Source: Tretioscincus oriximinensis
Lineage: Eukaryota > Chordata > Lepidosauria > Squamata > Gymnophthalmidae
Direction of reading: 5' to 3'
Assembly (NCBI GenBank): GCA_022410635.1
Contig: JAJVDF010000463.1
Location: 199,453-263,452, forward strand
Length of the DNA stretch: 64,000 nucleotides
Shown here: positions 10,031 to 20,880 of the stretch, in pieces
How positions within the stretch are numbered: position 1 is the first letter of the stretch
Layout of the letters: every line of letters starts with the position of its first letter
Notes under the pieces: generated by a model
The model's database searches: none
What the model saw: the letters and a program-made list of their open reading frames with translations, nothing else
What the model was told of the DNA's origin: nothing
Made by a program: the position numbers and the translations under genes

Positions 10031-10839
10031 ATGTGGAACCTAAATGCAGCTGTGTCTCTTGAGTGTGTTGAATAAAACCTTAGTCAATTAATCTTTCTAA
10101 GGAAACTGAATCAGTTTCTTTATATGGGTCAGCATCCTAAGACCAAAATAAAATTGCAGAACGAAGCATTTTATCTGGAATCGTCCCTCTCTTCCCACTT
10201 TTTTATATCAAGAAAAGAAAATAGATATAAAACCAACACATTGTATCATGAACCCACCCCTGAAGAACAGAAACAAATGTATGTTTCCAGAAATCAAAGA
10301 ATCAGAACAAAGAATTCTTTAAAGAGGATACCTGATAACAATTTTCAAATAATTTACTCCAATTTTTCGACCATATTTTCCATGTATTTCTTAGGGGGAG
10401 GGAGCCAGTCTTCTGTCACTTTCCTTTCTATTAATAGTCTTAAAACAAACGATTATCCCATCTGTTCAATTTTCATTCTAATCCTGCAGTTTTTTCTTCT
10501 GTCCCCAGTTTCATCTGTATACTTCCCAATATCTGAAATGCTCCAAAGAATGCCATCACGTTAGAAGCCTCCAACCTCACCTTGTCCTGTAAAGAATATA
10601 AACAGCTTTAAAGTTTTCTGCCATTTATTCTTGTGTGTGCTAAACGATTATTTCCTAGATTAGATGGTTGTGGAACTAACCAGAAGAAAGAGGATTCTGG
10701 GTAATGTTGAGGATCCAGCATACTAAGTCTAGAATGGTCTCCCCATTGAAATATGTCAAGCACCTATGCTTACGTGTTTAGATGCCTGTTGAAGATGTAG
10801 TTGATCATCTGTGCTTTCAGCTGAGCCAAACTCCCCTCT
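10031..10839. other. Anonymous AT-rich sequence
   Basis: A 146-codon ORF (10124-10564, plus) lies here. Its composition is that of random AT-rich sequence and no domain was recognised, so I do not call it a gene. No repeat was recognised. Confidence 0.4.
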
Positions 10840-10972
10840 CCTTGAAGTTACTGTTACTATTTTTAACTGTTCTATTTTAGCAGAACAGTCTTTTGGTCGC
10901 TCTGAGACCTTTGGGTATAGGGGGAATATAAATGTAATTAATTAATTAAATAAATGGATAAATAAATAGATG
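10840..10972 (+). repeat. L2-like LINE 3' tail fragment
   Basis: GAGACCTTTGGGTATAGGGG followed by an AATTAATTAAATAAAT-type tail matches the 3' end of the L2 LINE at 51780-51846. Confidence 0.6.
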
Positions 10973-11039
10973 GATGATGTCACTGTGGCTGATCCAATAG
11001 GAAGCGGTTATTGCAATGCAATAGCATTCAACTTAAATA

Positions 11040-11243
11040 CAGGGTGCTTCAAAAATGTATACACTGAACTTCCATACGATGTACAGAATCAGTGGTGGCT
11101 CATTAACATTTGTTATTTACGTTTTATTTACATTGGACTTTAAGCTCTCTAATTTTCTGAAATTTAACTTTGTAGAACAGTAGAACAGTAAATAAATTTT
11201 CTATGGAAGTTCACAGTGTGTATACATTTTTTGAAGCACCCTG
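11040..11243. mobile_element. Mariner-type MITE with TA target duplication
   Basis: Terminal inverted repeats begin CAGGGTGCTTCAAAAATGTA on the left. The right end is the near-perfect complement (TTGAAGCACCCTG). The arms extend to about 35 bp, through GAACTTCCATA. Both ends abut TA (11038-11039, 11244-11245), the target duplication of Tc1/mariner elements. The 204-bp body has no ORF. Confidence 0.85.
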
Positions 11244-11245
11244 TA

Positions 11246-12015
11246 TAAACATTTAGATGACAAAAAAAATCTAACACAGGGACTTGAAACATTCATAAAA
11301 GAAACTTAATAAGGATGCTAGTAAAGAAGAAATTGAAAGGGAAAGTTAGAAAAGTCTAACTACATCAAAAAAGAATGGAAATTATTTCCACACACAATAA
11401 TGGGGGTTCAAGTAGAATGCATATTTTAAAAAAGAAAGGGCACTTCCAAGTCCAAAGGGACACCAAACCAATTTATAAGTGCAGTATGATCATTAAGAAG
11501 CAAAGGAGAAGAAGCTTATTTAGAAAATGGAAAGCTTTTGCTAATGAGGAGTACAGGAAGAGGCACAAATTTAATACTAAACGAATTCAAGATGGCAATC
11601 AGGAATATTAAGAAGACTTTTAAGAAACACATTGCTAAAAACTGTTACATGTGTTATTTCTCATTTGAGTTTTTTCCATCCTTATTTCAAACTCCCTCAG
11701 GAACTTTCTTGTCTTTTTGTACATTTAATCAAAACCTGTATTATTTGAGAACTAACTGAGAAGCCTGCAAATTTGGGCTTGCGTTACCTCCATCCATGTC
11801 CCTCTCTTATCCGGCCAAGCCAGTTGCTGGGTGGGTGGCTGCATGGTAGGTAGGCCAGATGGTGAAATCTGGGGAACTGCCACCTCAGCTTGGCTGGGCC
11901 TGGAATCCTCTGGCATCACTTCCCTCACCACATGTGCAGTAGCAAACCTGGAGATGCTGGCTGACTGCGGTAGTTGCTGGTCTGGCCCACCCTGAACTTT
12001 TGGGTGGCACATCTG
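11246..12015. other. Anonymous non-coding sequence
   Basis: No family recognised. 11246-11750 is A-rich. 11760-12010 is GC-richer, with a 144-codon minus-strand ORF lacking known motifs. Confidence 0.4.
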
Positions 12016-12365
12016 TAGGGTTTCCATACGTCCTGGAAAGGCAGGATATTGCTGGATTTGGCGACTAGAATATAGTCCCGTGTGGGTTTTAAGTGAAAAT
12101 CTCAGAATGTAACCGACTGACCGGACTGACGGCTGCAGCAAGAGCAATGTTTCCTGGGTCCTGGAAAGACCCTCGGAGCGTGCCATAGCTGCTCCTCTGC
12201 AGGAGGTGGGGTTTCGTGCCTGCTGTCAGGTAGAGCGCGCCAACCTGCCTCCTTGCAGAGGAAAGACACTTGGGTGTTTTGACAGGGGATCAGAGGTTTT
12301 GTGCAGCTCTGTTCTGCCTGTCTCACCACAAGTGTGTGTGTGTGTGCGTGCGCCCCCCCATCCCC
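12016..12365. mobile_element. hAT-like element, family C, degraded copy
   Basis: Starts TAGGGTTTCCATACGTCCTG, matching the 6148 copy. It shares the CTGCCTGTCTCACCACAAGTG segment and GTGCGTGCGC near its right end. The right terminus is eroded by a C run. No exact target duplication remains (left flank CACATCTG, right flank GATCTG). Confidence 0.6.
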
Positions 12366-13007
12366 GATCTGCATTCTCTTCCTATCCCTGGACTAGAAAT
12401 CCTGTCTCCAAAGTGGCCATACCCATTCACCTCCAAATGGGGTCTGCCAAAATGAGCAAGGCATTGGTGTGCATGCGCCATTTCAGAGCTGAAGCTTCCG
12501 CAGCACTGCCACTGCCTACCGCCACCGTCATCATCAATCATCATCATCATTTTGGAAAAGCAATAAATGAATAAAATTTAAATTAAAAAGAATTGAAAGT
12601 ATGCAAATAAATTAGCACCATCATAGAAATACTTGAGCATCCACTTAAACTTATTTGTTCTTCATTTTTATTTTAGATAGACCTTTGAGTTGGCCTTTCA
12701 AAAGAAGCTCCTTGAGGAGATACTAGTAAAGCTATACTGTACATTTTTTTAAAAAAAGTTGATTTCCAGTCTTCTGTCATTTCCAGTCATTATCAGCTTC
12801 TGTTAAAAGCAAGGCAGAAAGAATGCTTGTGCACAATGGAATCTAAGTTTGCCTGAATAAATAAGGCTTTTAAGATCAGCTCCTTATTGACTTCCTGTCC
12901 AATCCTGGATCTAAGATGACTTTTGCAATGCTGATGGATTACCAGCATCTAATAGATGAAAGTCTGTATACTAATAGAAAACTAGTTTCCCAAGTACAAA
13001 CTCTTTG
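12366..13007. other. Anonymous sequence with short (CAT)n
   Basis: A short ATC/CAT microsatellite lies near 12530-12552. No other feature was recognised. Confidence 0.4.
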
Positions 13008-13165
13008 GTATGAGAGTTATTGCAAAAAACAGGACACAGGTTTTGCACCTTCAATGGGTGTAGAAAAATGATTTTTTTTCCACCAGATGCTTGCGAATCT
13101 TGTAAGCTGCACCTGGTGAAAATTGCCTCACTCATGAAAGCTGTAAAACGTCTGTAAAACTTTTT
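13008..13165. repeat. Hairpin repeat, family D
   Basis: The sequence runs through GGTTTTGCACCTTCAATGGG, then TAAGCTGCACCTGGTGAAAA. It matches segments at 59908-60060 and 61022-61170. The outer parts are loosely inverted (TTTGCACCTTTAAT against CATTAAAGAGGCAAG in the best copy). Confidence 0.5.
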
Positions 13166-13169
13166 TGTG

Positions 13170-13868
13170 GGTAAGCCTGTTCTGCACCAGAAAACAATGT
13201 GGGGATGGTGTTCTTGGGGTGATGAGAAGCCTTGGTTTTGCACCAGAAGTAGTGTTGTTAGCCCAAAAGTTCAATTTTGGTCTTATCTGACCAGAGCACC
13301 TCCCTCCATGCATTTGTGTAGCCCCCCACATGCCTTTTGCCAAACTCAAATTCCTGTTTTTGGCTGTAAAGACTATTTTCTGGCCACCCTTCCAAAAAGG
13401 CCAGCTCTATGGAGTGTGCAGCTTATTGTGTTCCTATGGACAAATAGGATCTCTGCTTGGAACTCTGCAGCTCCTTCAGAGTTGTCTTTGGTCCCTGTGC
13501 TGCCTCTCTGATTAATGCCCTCCTTCCCTGGTCTGAGAGTTTGGGTGGGCAGCCCTCTCTTGGCAGGTTTGTTGTAATACCATGATCTTTCCATTTGATG
13601 ATAATGGCTTGATGGTGTTCCAGGGGATCATCAGAGATTGGAATATTTTTTATAACACAACCCTGAATTGTATTTTGCAATAACTTTGTCCCTGACTTGT
13701 TTGGATATTTTCTTGATCTTCATGGTGTTGTTTGGGTAGTGGTGCCTCTTGCTTAATGATATTGCAGCCTGTAGAGCCTTTCAGAGAAGGTGACACCCCT
13801 GTGACACCTAGATTGCACACAGGTAGACATCATTTGGTAGAGATCCCTGCAGACTATTTCACGTTTGT
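13170..13868 (-). pseudogene. Tc1-like transposase relic (N-terminal and start of DDE)
   Basis: Minus-strand frames contain segments typical of Tc1-family transposases: a helix-turn-helix part (IIKWKDHGITTNLPREG, KLSDQGRRALIREAAQ), then TISCTLHRAGLFGRVARK, and a first-catalytic-region segment (KLNFWANNT type). The protein would bind terminal repeats and excise and insert the element at TA sites. The reading passes through at least three frames with stops. It ends near the start of the catalytic domain, where a family D repeat follows, so most of the DDE domain is missing. About 170 bp upstream of the coding relic are probably Tc1 non-coding sequence. The breakpoint with the Gypsy relic lies near 13870. 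Confidence 0.7.
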
Positions 13869-13871
13869 TGA

Positions 13872-14530
13872 GAGCCTATGTTAGACTTGGTTTCACACCT
13901 TTCTGTTTGTGAATTTGCTTACAATAACTCTGTCCATGCTTCCACTGGTGTTTCCCCTTTTCAAGCCGTCTATGGTTCTGACCTCTCTGTCTTCCCTCCC
14001 CTTATCTCTGATGATTCTCTCCCTCCTGACCTGTCTACCTGGTCTGACAATGCCTCTCAGGTCTGGGAACACATTTCCAATGCTCAGGCCTGTTTCAGTT
14101 GGCGATTATGTATGGGTCTCTACTCACAATCTCAAGTCTCCCAGGCCTTCCTGAAAGTTGGACTTCAAATTCATCAGCCCTTTTGAAGTTGTCCAACAAA
14201 TCAACCTGGTCTCCTTCAAACTTTCCATACCAAGACACATGAAGGTCCATCCTGTTTTCCACAGATCCCTCCTCCTTCCTCAACCTCCTCCTTCTCCTTT
14301 CTGTCCCCCTACCCCTCCTCCTCCACCACCGGTCATGGTCGGCCCTAACCAACACTTTGAAGTCTCCGACATCCTCGATTCCTGCCTCTTTCATGGTGAA
14401 CTTCAATACCTTGTCCATTGGAAAGGATACTGTATCTCTGACTGCTCGTGGATGCGCTCCTCAGATCTCCGTGCTCCCACCCTTCTCCGCCACTTTCATA
14501 CTCGCTTTCCTGACAAACCTGGTTCCTGAT
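13872..14530 (+). pseudogene. Ty3/Gypsy chromovirus integrase C-terminus and chromodomain relic
   Basis: The plus strand encodes the end of a Gypsy polyprotein. It starts in the integrase core region (CEFAYNNSVHASTGVSPFQA then VYGSD). After a frameshift near 14095-14160 come the SH3-like C-terminal part (VGDYVWVSTHNLKSP, KFISPFEVVQQIN), IPRHMKVHPVFHRSLL and a proline-rich linker. A chromodomain follows (FEVSDILDS, LQYLVHWKGY, SDCSWMRSSDL). Such chromodomains direct chromovirus integration to marked chromatin. Gag, protease, reverse transcriptase, RNase H and most of the integrase are absent. The 3' side runs into a purine-rich tract and a likely LTR. Confidence 0.8.
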
Positions 14531-14617
14531 CTCTCCTTCTATTCTTTCTCCTTTTCTCCTCTCCCTCTTTGCACGCTTTTCTCCTTCAGGTCACGCTTGC
14601 TCTGGGTGGAGGGGTGG

Positions 14618-14870
14618 TGATGTCAGAGTTGTGGAAAGGTTAACCTTTTCTGTTTACATTTTGCTTGTCTTCTTCCGGTGATGTGCGCGCCGACCAGCTG
14701 CTCTGTTTATTGGCTAAAATTCAATCATGGGGTAGAGCAAGGAAAGGGGTATATTAAGTGATCCAACGACCGTTGTACCTTATTTTCCATTCTTTGATTG
14801 ATCGCTCAATTAGTGTCTCGATGCTGAAATATTTAGGGGTTCACTTCACTATACTGCACCAGATGCAGCC
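14618..14870 (+). mobile_element. Putative Gypsy 3' LTR
   Basis: Follows the chromodomain ORF after a purine-rich tract (GGTGGAGGGGTGG). Begins TGATGTCAG. A TATA-like GGTATATTAAG lies near 14750. The exact right end could not be fixed, and no second LTR exists in the window. Confidence 0.45.
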
Positions 14871-15524
14871 TGAATGAGACAATCTCTTTCCAAGTTCAAA
14901 TTATCTTGCCCAGATTTTTGATGGAGAGAAGAAAGTGCTGTGATTAATGTTCTCAGCACTTGCAAAAAGTTAGCATGCTTCAAAGTAGGTTGCCACATTT
15001 GGCAAACCAAAATCTGGGATCCTCCTCCCTTTTTAACTAAGCTACTTTTTCTTCCCCACCCAGGCCACTACCTTCCCCTACCCAGGCAGGGTTACCAGAT
15101 ACCCCTGTTTTTTGCAGAATGTCTCAGAAAAATGGGGTATATGGAGTGCAGGAATCTATGGATTTGACTGTTCCTGGATTCTTGGGGAAAGTTCTGCCAG
15201 CCTCTTTCCCCCTTCCCTCCTTTGCCTTCCTTCCTAACCTAACTCCTTCTCTCTTGGATCCAAAACACAGCTGTCTGGCTTTGGGGAGGGATAAGTCAGC
15301 ACTGAGATTCCCATGTTGGTTGGAGGAGCAATGCTGTTGGCCAAAGACTTGTTGTGGTGCCCTTTGTATGTCAAATTTCCAGAGCTATTTTTTGGTGTGT
15401 GTGAGGGGGTGTGTGTCTGATAAAATGGAATTGGATTATGCATGCCACTTAGGCTGATCTAACTATCTGAGAAGACTTCATTAAAGTCAACTCTTCTTGG
15501 CATACTACTGGATGGCAGAGTCAA
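14871..15524. other. Anonymous non-coding sequence
   Basis: The fragments AGGTTGCCACATTTGG (about 14987) and AGGGTTACCAGATACCCC (about 15088) resemble termini of short hAT-like elements, but no target duplication was found. A TG-rich stretch lies near 15400. Confidence 0.35.
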
Positions 15525-15640
15525 CCTCAGAAAGAAAAGAACAGAAGGTTATGTAAGCTGTTTTGATTCCCTTTGGATTGAGAAATGTCGGGTAGAAAAA
15601 CCAAATTCTCCTCCTCTTCCTCCTTTTTCTTGTGGACTGC
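15525..15640 (+). mobile_element. SINE type S2, 3' part
   Basis: Contains AAGAACAGAAGG, TAAGCTGTTTTGATTCCCTT and a (CTC)n-type pyrimidine tail, matching the tail of other S2 copies. The tRNA-like head is missing. Confidence 0.6.
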
Positions 15641-17847
15641 TCTAGTGTGCAGATGCTGTGTTCTCTAGTGGTAGCTAGCATGGACCCCAGGGATTATTTG
15701 AAAGTCACTCATGTGTCCACTTTCTCCTCATGAACAATCATGCACTTGTACCTATTCTACTATGAAGGAAACAGGTAAAATACAGGTTCAAGATTTTTGT
15801 TATCGCTATTTACTGCTTTATTGAAGCACATGTCTGGACCTGCTGCCATCACAGATGTAGGCAGCACACTTTTGCTCATAATTAATGTAACTGCTAGTGA
15901 ATACTGGCAGTAATTCCATGAAACATTAGCCACATTTCATTTTCTAGAAATTTTTTACATAACCACTAGATGTCACTGTTTCTCCATGCAAACAAATAGG
16001 GCCAATTGTTTTAGCGTATTTGCAATTTGCGTCTTTTCCTAGGAAATCTTTGACGGTACTACAGACTTTTACATCTATGAATCTCAGTAAATTACAGTGT
16101 TAATCAAACTATGGTCTGCCTCATTAAGCTTGGAATTAATATAGTTGTCCCTGGTTAATTCCTCATGTTGTTGGAGCAATTCACATTCACAGAAATCTGC
16201 TTTTTTTTACTGGCAAGACTATATTAAACTGACCTGTGGGTCTTTAATTCCTGCTACCAGGGAAAGCAGGTAAATCAGGCCAAGGAAGGAGTGGATCACC
16301 AGAGGTCAGTGATTAACTCCATTTGTGCTGAGTTAGGCCCAGCAGTGATGCTGGAAATGTTATGCTTAATAAAAAGATCACCCCAAAATTGGGATTATAC
16401 ACATTTTTCAGCAATGACAGACCCATTCTGTGTCTTAAATGTAGTTTGGCTCCACTGTGATACCACTGTGATTATGCCTACTCTCCATTCACCACAGAAG
16501 AGCTGCATTCTCATGGGGGCGAAAGAAGTGGTTTTTGAGAACTGTGAATTTAATTCCCTCTGCCATTTTCTTCTGTTTCCAGCTCTATTTCATTGTTCAC
16601 ACAAGATTTGAGGTGGCTTCTAGAGTTAATTGCCACATTGATTGGGTAATCCTCTTCCTGCCCTTCGTCCCACATCACCCTGCCTCACATTTTTTTTTAA
16701 AAAAGTGCCTGATTTTTGAGCAAATCCATTAGAAAAATAAGTATACTCATATTTATTTCCAAAGGTTCATATTTGCTCAAAACTAGAGCCCAACCCCCAA
16801 TCCCTTTAAAAATTACTTTGCCTCATCAGAGGTTACAATAAAAGTGGAGGCACAGTGGCGTTGCTCAGAAACCCCTCCCATGACCTCTCACCAATGGTCA
16901 TTGGCTGCTCTGTGTATGAGGAGCCGAGATCAACAAAGGCAACATTTGCACAGAAGTGCTTCTGCTACAGGCAAACCATAGCCAGAGCACAGTTAGCCTG
17001 AATTGGGAAAAATTGCATCTGCTTCTCTTTTGAGAGAAAACTCTATTCCGGTGACATGTGGCTTCGTGAACAATGCATAATGAAAGTGCTCCCCATGTGG
17101 GTGATAGGGGAATTGCGTGTGTCTAGTGCAAAGCCACATGCTGTCATGTCTCCATTTGCAAAAACATCAGACACAATTGTACTACTCTATTTCTGGACTC
17201 AGTTGTCATTATGTTAAGAACTTCATGTTAATATTACTCCTAAAGAGAGTTCATGCCCAGAATGCTATAAGCCCAGTCCAATACACTGAGACAAGAAATG
17301 CGCCCACACCATATTTATTGCTAGCAACAAACACAGCGAGAATTTCCAAAAGGGAAACACAAAGGAAATCCACCCCATGTGTGAGGCAAGGGAGAGATGT
17401 CTGGTCCAGAATCTAGGACTGGACTTGACATGGATGGTTGTAGAGTGGAAGATTCCTCGTGGAAATAAAAGTCTATTCAGTAAAACCACAACAAGCTTTC
17501 TCTTCTGTTGAAATTCCCAGGTAAGCTTGTAAACCCAGCGCTGGTTGTAGCATTGTAAAAGAAGACTGCATGGGTTTGAAGTTTATGTGCTCATTATTCA
17601 TCCCTGGATGATTTCTGGGGTCCCTTATCATGCTTCTATAAGGCTACGTGTTGGCCTGAGAAGGGTTTAATAGAGTTTTGTGCTGTTGCAGAATGCCAGT
17701 GGAGAATATGCAGCAGAGGCAGTGGGGGAATGAGGCATTCATTTAGGGGGAACATTTTTGGGAGGCTTCGAGACATAAAATTAGAGGTGTCATTTTTGAA
17801 GGACATAGTTTAACACCCTTAATGGAAGAGCTGTGATTACAACTGAA
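15641..17847. other. Anonymous non-coding sequence
   Basis: No repeat, RNA gene or credible ORF recognised over about 2.2 kb. ORFs up to 106 codons lack known motifs. Confidence 0.4.
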
Positions 17848-17940
17848 AGAAGAAGTCTAATTTCTTATAATCCACTTTTCTCAATCCGACGGGAATCAAA
17901 GTGGCTTACATCACCTTCTGTTCTTCTCTTCACAAGAACC
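17848..17940 (-). mobile_element. SINE type S2, 3' part
   Basis: The complement of the S2 tail: CTTTTCTCAATCCGACGGGA, AAAGTGGCTTACATCACC and TTCTGTTCTTCTCTTCAC. It is truncated and adjoins an oppositely oriented copy. Confidence 0.65.
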
Positions 17941-17984
17941 GACTAGCGAAGTGATTTTGAGAACTGTGAAGTGAATTCAGTTCT

Positions 17985-18129
17985 CTCTACTGGTTCGATT
18001 CTGCACTCCTCCATGAAGCCAGCTTGGTGACCTTGGGCCTCACCTACTTCACAAGGCGTCTGTTTGGAAGAGCAGAAGTTTATAAACCATTTTGATTCCC
18101 TTCGGGTTGAGAAAACAATATAAAAAGCT

Positions 18130-18168
<39 letters not shown>

Positions 18169-18170
18169 TG
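17985..18170 (+). mobile_element. SINE type S2 with (ATC)n tail
   Basis: Carries the CTGGTTCGATTCTGCACTCC B-box region, GCTTGGTGACCTTGGGCC, CACCTACTTCACAAGGCGTC and the Bov-B-like tail. The tail grows into a clean (ATC)n microsatellite at about 18130-18168. The A-box side is lost. Confidence 0.75.
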
Positions 18171-18504
18171 CAAGACAGCCATGCTTTTTATTAACAAAGG
18201 TAATTCTTCCTTGGTATAGTTTCACAACAAAGTTTTATGAAGTGGAGTGGTAGTTATCCATGCTTGTAGAAGGCTTACTGGTGGATAATAAAGACAATGT
18301 GGGCAAGCATCAACTAGAAGGGAAGTTCTCATCTGGACATGGTATGGCAGTTGTATCCTGATACCTGTACTGTGATTTCCCCCCCTCAAGGCTAACCCTG
18401 TGTGCATTCTCAAAGGGAAAGAAAGAAATCTTCATTGATTAGCCACCAGACTATGTCAATCTCTGTTTATCTAAATCTAAGGACTTTCAAGATATACAAA
18501 GGTG

Positions 18505-18670
18505 CCCTAGTAGTGGTGTATCTATCACAGTTCTTCAGAGCTCTCTCAGACCTAGCTACTTCACAGGATATCTGTTGTGAAGAGAAGAACAGAAGGTGAT
18601 GCAAGCTATTTTGATCCTCTTTGCGTTGAGAAAAGCAGGTTATTAATTGACTCTTTTTCAACTCTTCATT
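18505..18670 (+). mobile_element. SINE type S2, 5'-truncated
   Basis: Contains CACAGTTCTTCAGAGCTCTC, AGAAGAACAGAAGGTGATGC and the TTGATCCTCTTTGCGTTGAG tail. Confidence 0.7.
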
Positions 18671-19306
18671 TTAATGGATTTTTTTTGTATATTTCAGACA
18701 TCTTCTAATGAAAAGCCCCCAAATAATNTGATAGTACTTGTGACCGTGGCAGTAATAAAAACAAAGTAAAAAGTTTACTGTGCTAATGGTAATGAAATGA
18801 ATTTTGGAAGTTTTGTGGCTGCAATATTTTCCTTCCCCAAAGTCTTTTTACTAACACTTCTTTCAGCTTAATTTCTCTCTTTCCCTCAGTGGCTTACAAT
18901 AGACCACAAAAATGTTTGCTTGTGGGTTGCTGCCAGGTTTGATTCCCACACACACCTCAGGGGATCTCCTGAAATGATTTAAGATGTCATCATCTTTTTT
19001 GGCTATGTGCACCTGTTTCCACTTATTCTTGGCAGTTCTCAAAGTCATGTGAAAAGGGCAGTAAGAAAGGGTTGTAAGATCACAGCTGAGATTTGGAAGT
19101 ATCATAGAGAAACGAAAGTGGTGATGTCATGATGCCTCCCTTCACCATAAAGCAACACTTCTTGGTTTGAAGCGGATGGCTCCAATCAGGGTATAGGATA
19201 CCTGTGGATCAGACAAGTTGCTAGATGCTGAATCTATGAGGAATGACCGGTGTTAAGAAGGGCCTTGGTGTTTTATCCCTTACCCTTGCCAAATCTTAAA
19301 GTACAT
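18671..19306. other. Anonymous non-coding sequence
   Basis: No family recognised; one N at 18727. Confidence 0.4.
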
Positions 19307-19593
19307 AGAGAAGAAGAAGAAGAAGAAGAAGAAGAAGAAGAAGAAGAAGAAGAAGAAGAAGAAGAAGAAGAANNNNNNNNNNNNNNNNNNNNNNNNNNNN
19401 NNNNNNNNNNNNNNNNNNNNNNNNNNNNNNNNNNNNNNNNNNNNNNNNNNNNNNNNNNNNNNNNNNNNNNNNNNNNNNNNNNNNNNNNNNNNNNNNNNNN
19501 NNAGAAGAAGAAGAAGAAGAAGAAGAAGAAGAAGAAGAAGAAGAAGAAGAAGAAGAAGAAGAAGAAGAAGAAGAAGAAGAAGAAGAAGAAGAA
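19307..19593. repeat. (GAA)n microsatellite interrupted by a 130-N gap
   Basis: Pure GAA/AGA triplets on both sides of the N run (19373-19502). The array is the expanded tail of the minus-strand S2 SINE that follows. The ORFs of poly-Glu, poly-Lys or poly-Leu here are artefacts. The true length is unknown. Confidence 0.95.
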
Positions 19594-19802
19594 GAAGGAT
19601 TTTATACCCTACTTTTCTCAACCTGAAGGGAATCAAAGCAGATTACAACACTTTCTGTTCTTCTCTTCACAACAGACACCCTGTGAAGTAGGTGGGGCTG
19701 AGAGAGCACTGAAGAATTATGACTAGCCCAAGGCCTTGCAAGTGGTCTCATGAAGAAGTGCAGAATCAAACCAAGAGACTTCCAGTTAAGAGTGTGACAC
19801 TC
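19594..19802 (-). mobile_element. SINE type S2, near complete
   Basis: Complement order: CCCTACTTTTCTCAACCTGA, AGACACCCTGTGAAGTAGG, TGACTAGCCCAAGG, AATCAAACCAAGAGACTTCC, TAAGAGTGTGACACTC. The (GAA)n array forms its 3' tail. Confidence 0.8.
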
Positions 19803-20023
19803 AGAATAATTCTTAGACCTTGACAGCAGATGCTGACCACATGGCTAGGTCCAACCAGTGCTTCTCTGGTGGGCTTCAACATTGGTGCAGAGTAATGTGT
19901 GACAGTTTGATAGTGGCAATATTATTATGAAAAGCCAAAAGGATATTGACTCAGGGTGTGTCAGTTGGCTGGCATTTGTAGAGCTACTTCTTTATATAAT
20001 GAAATAAATGCCTAATGCCACCA

Positions 20024-20195
20024 TTGCTGGCCGGCCATAAGCACAAAGAGAATACTTTTCCTCCCCATAAATTTGTCTACATTTCACAGGTAATCCTGAT
20101 GTAAATCCTTGGCTCACAATTGGATCGTCTGTATCCCTTATGCCATTGGTTGCTAGCTCTCATTATCACTAGGCAGAAGAATTCAAGGAAAAGCC
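20024..20195 (+). repeat. Interspersed repeat, family E
   Basis: Contains CTCCCCATAAATTTGTCTAC then TGTAAATCC and GTATCCCTTATGCCATTGG. It aligns along its length with 31240-31375. Unclassified; no coding capacity seen. Confidence 0.55.
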
Positions 20196-20391
20196 CCACT
20201 TCTAATTCACTTAAGCTCTATGTACCTACAAGTGTTTTTTAAAATTTTGTCATTTCTTTTTCCAACTGCCCCCCACCCACCTTTTGTGAAAGGGCAGGGC
20301 TGGAGTTCTCATGAGGTCTCACAGGTGATATTTATATGGCACTAATCATGAGGCAAAGACAGGACATTGCATTGCAAAAATGTACACCACA

Positions 20392-20800
20392 TTTCTGCGC
20401 TACCATAGGAAGGAGCTGACGTATCCATGTGGAATTATATTCCCGCTTCCCTATATGCCCGAGAACTCACCTGCACAGTCTGATTGGTTGCTCTTCCCCT
20501 ATCCCTCAAATGTCTGAGCTCCAGTGTGCATGTCTTGCCTCAAATTCTGGTTAAATTCTAGCCTTTTCCGACATCTTGTCACGCACACATGCCATACTAA
20601 CCTTACCTTTTTCAGGGAAAATTGAAGCCCACTCTGATAGCAGCTTGTAAGTATTGTCAAGAAAACCTGAGGCAACGGTCTTTTTAGCAAATGGATTACT
20701 AAAACTCCGTGAGCTTATGAGGAGAATTTTCTTGATGTAACTATCATTGGGGTAGCAAAATCTCATCTGGAGGGTGCGGTAGTCATGCTCTTATAGCATG
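20392..20800 (+). repeat. Interspersed repeat, family F, copy 1
   Basis: The TTTCTGCGCTACCATAGGAA, GAGCTGACGTATCCATG and GAGCTCCAGTGTGCATGTCT blocks are shared with 61265-61660 (same strand) and, reversed, with 39230-39725. Each copy is about 400-490 bp. Unclassified. Confidence 0.65.
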
Positions 20801-20880
20801 AAAAAAACATATATTGATCATCTGTGATCTCCTGCTTTCAGCACTTGTTCTCTGCACCAAAATGTCTGCCTACTACACAG

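Noticed and set aside
10124..10564. 146-codon ORF
   Set aside because: AT-rich, no domain, no supporting signals, inside anonymous DNA.
14984..15165. Another hAT-like element
   Set aside because: Termini-like words (AGGTTGCCA, GGGTTACCAG) are present, but no paired ends or target duplication was found.
19250..19726. Poly-Glu/Lys and poly-Leu ORFs
   Set aside because: Translations of the (GAA)n array across a gap.
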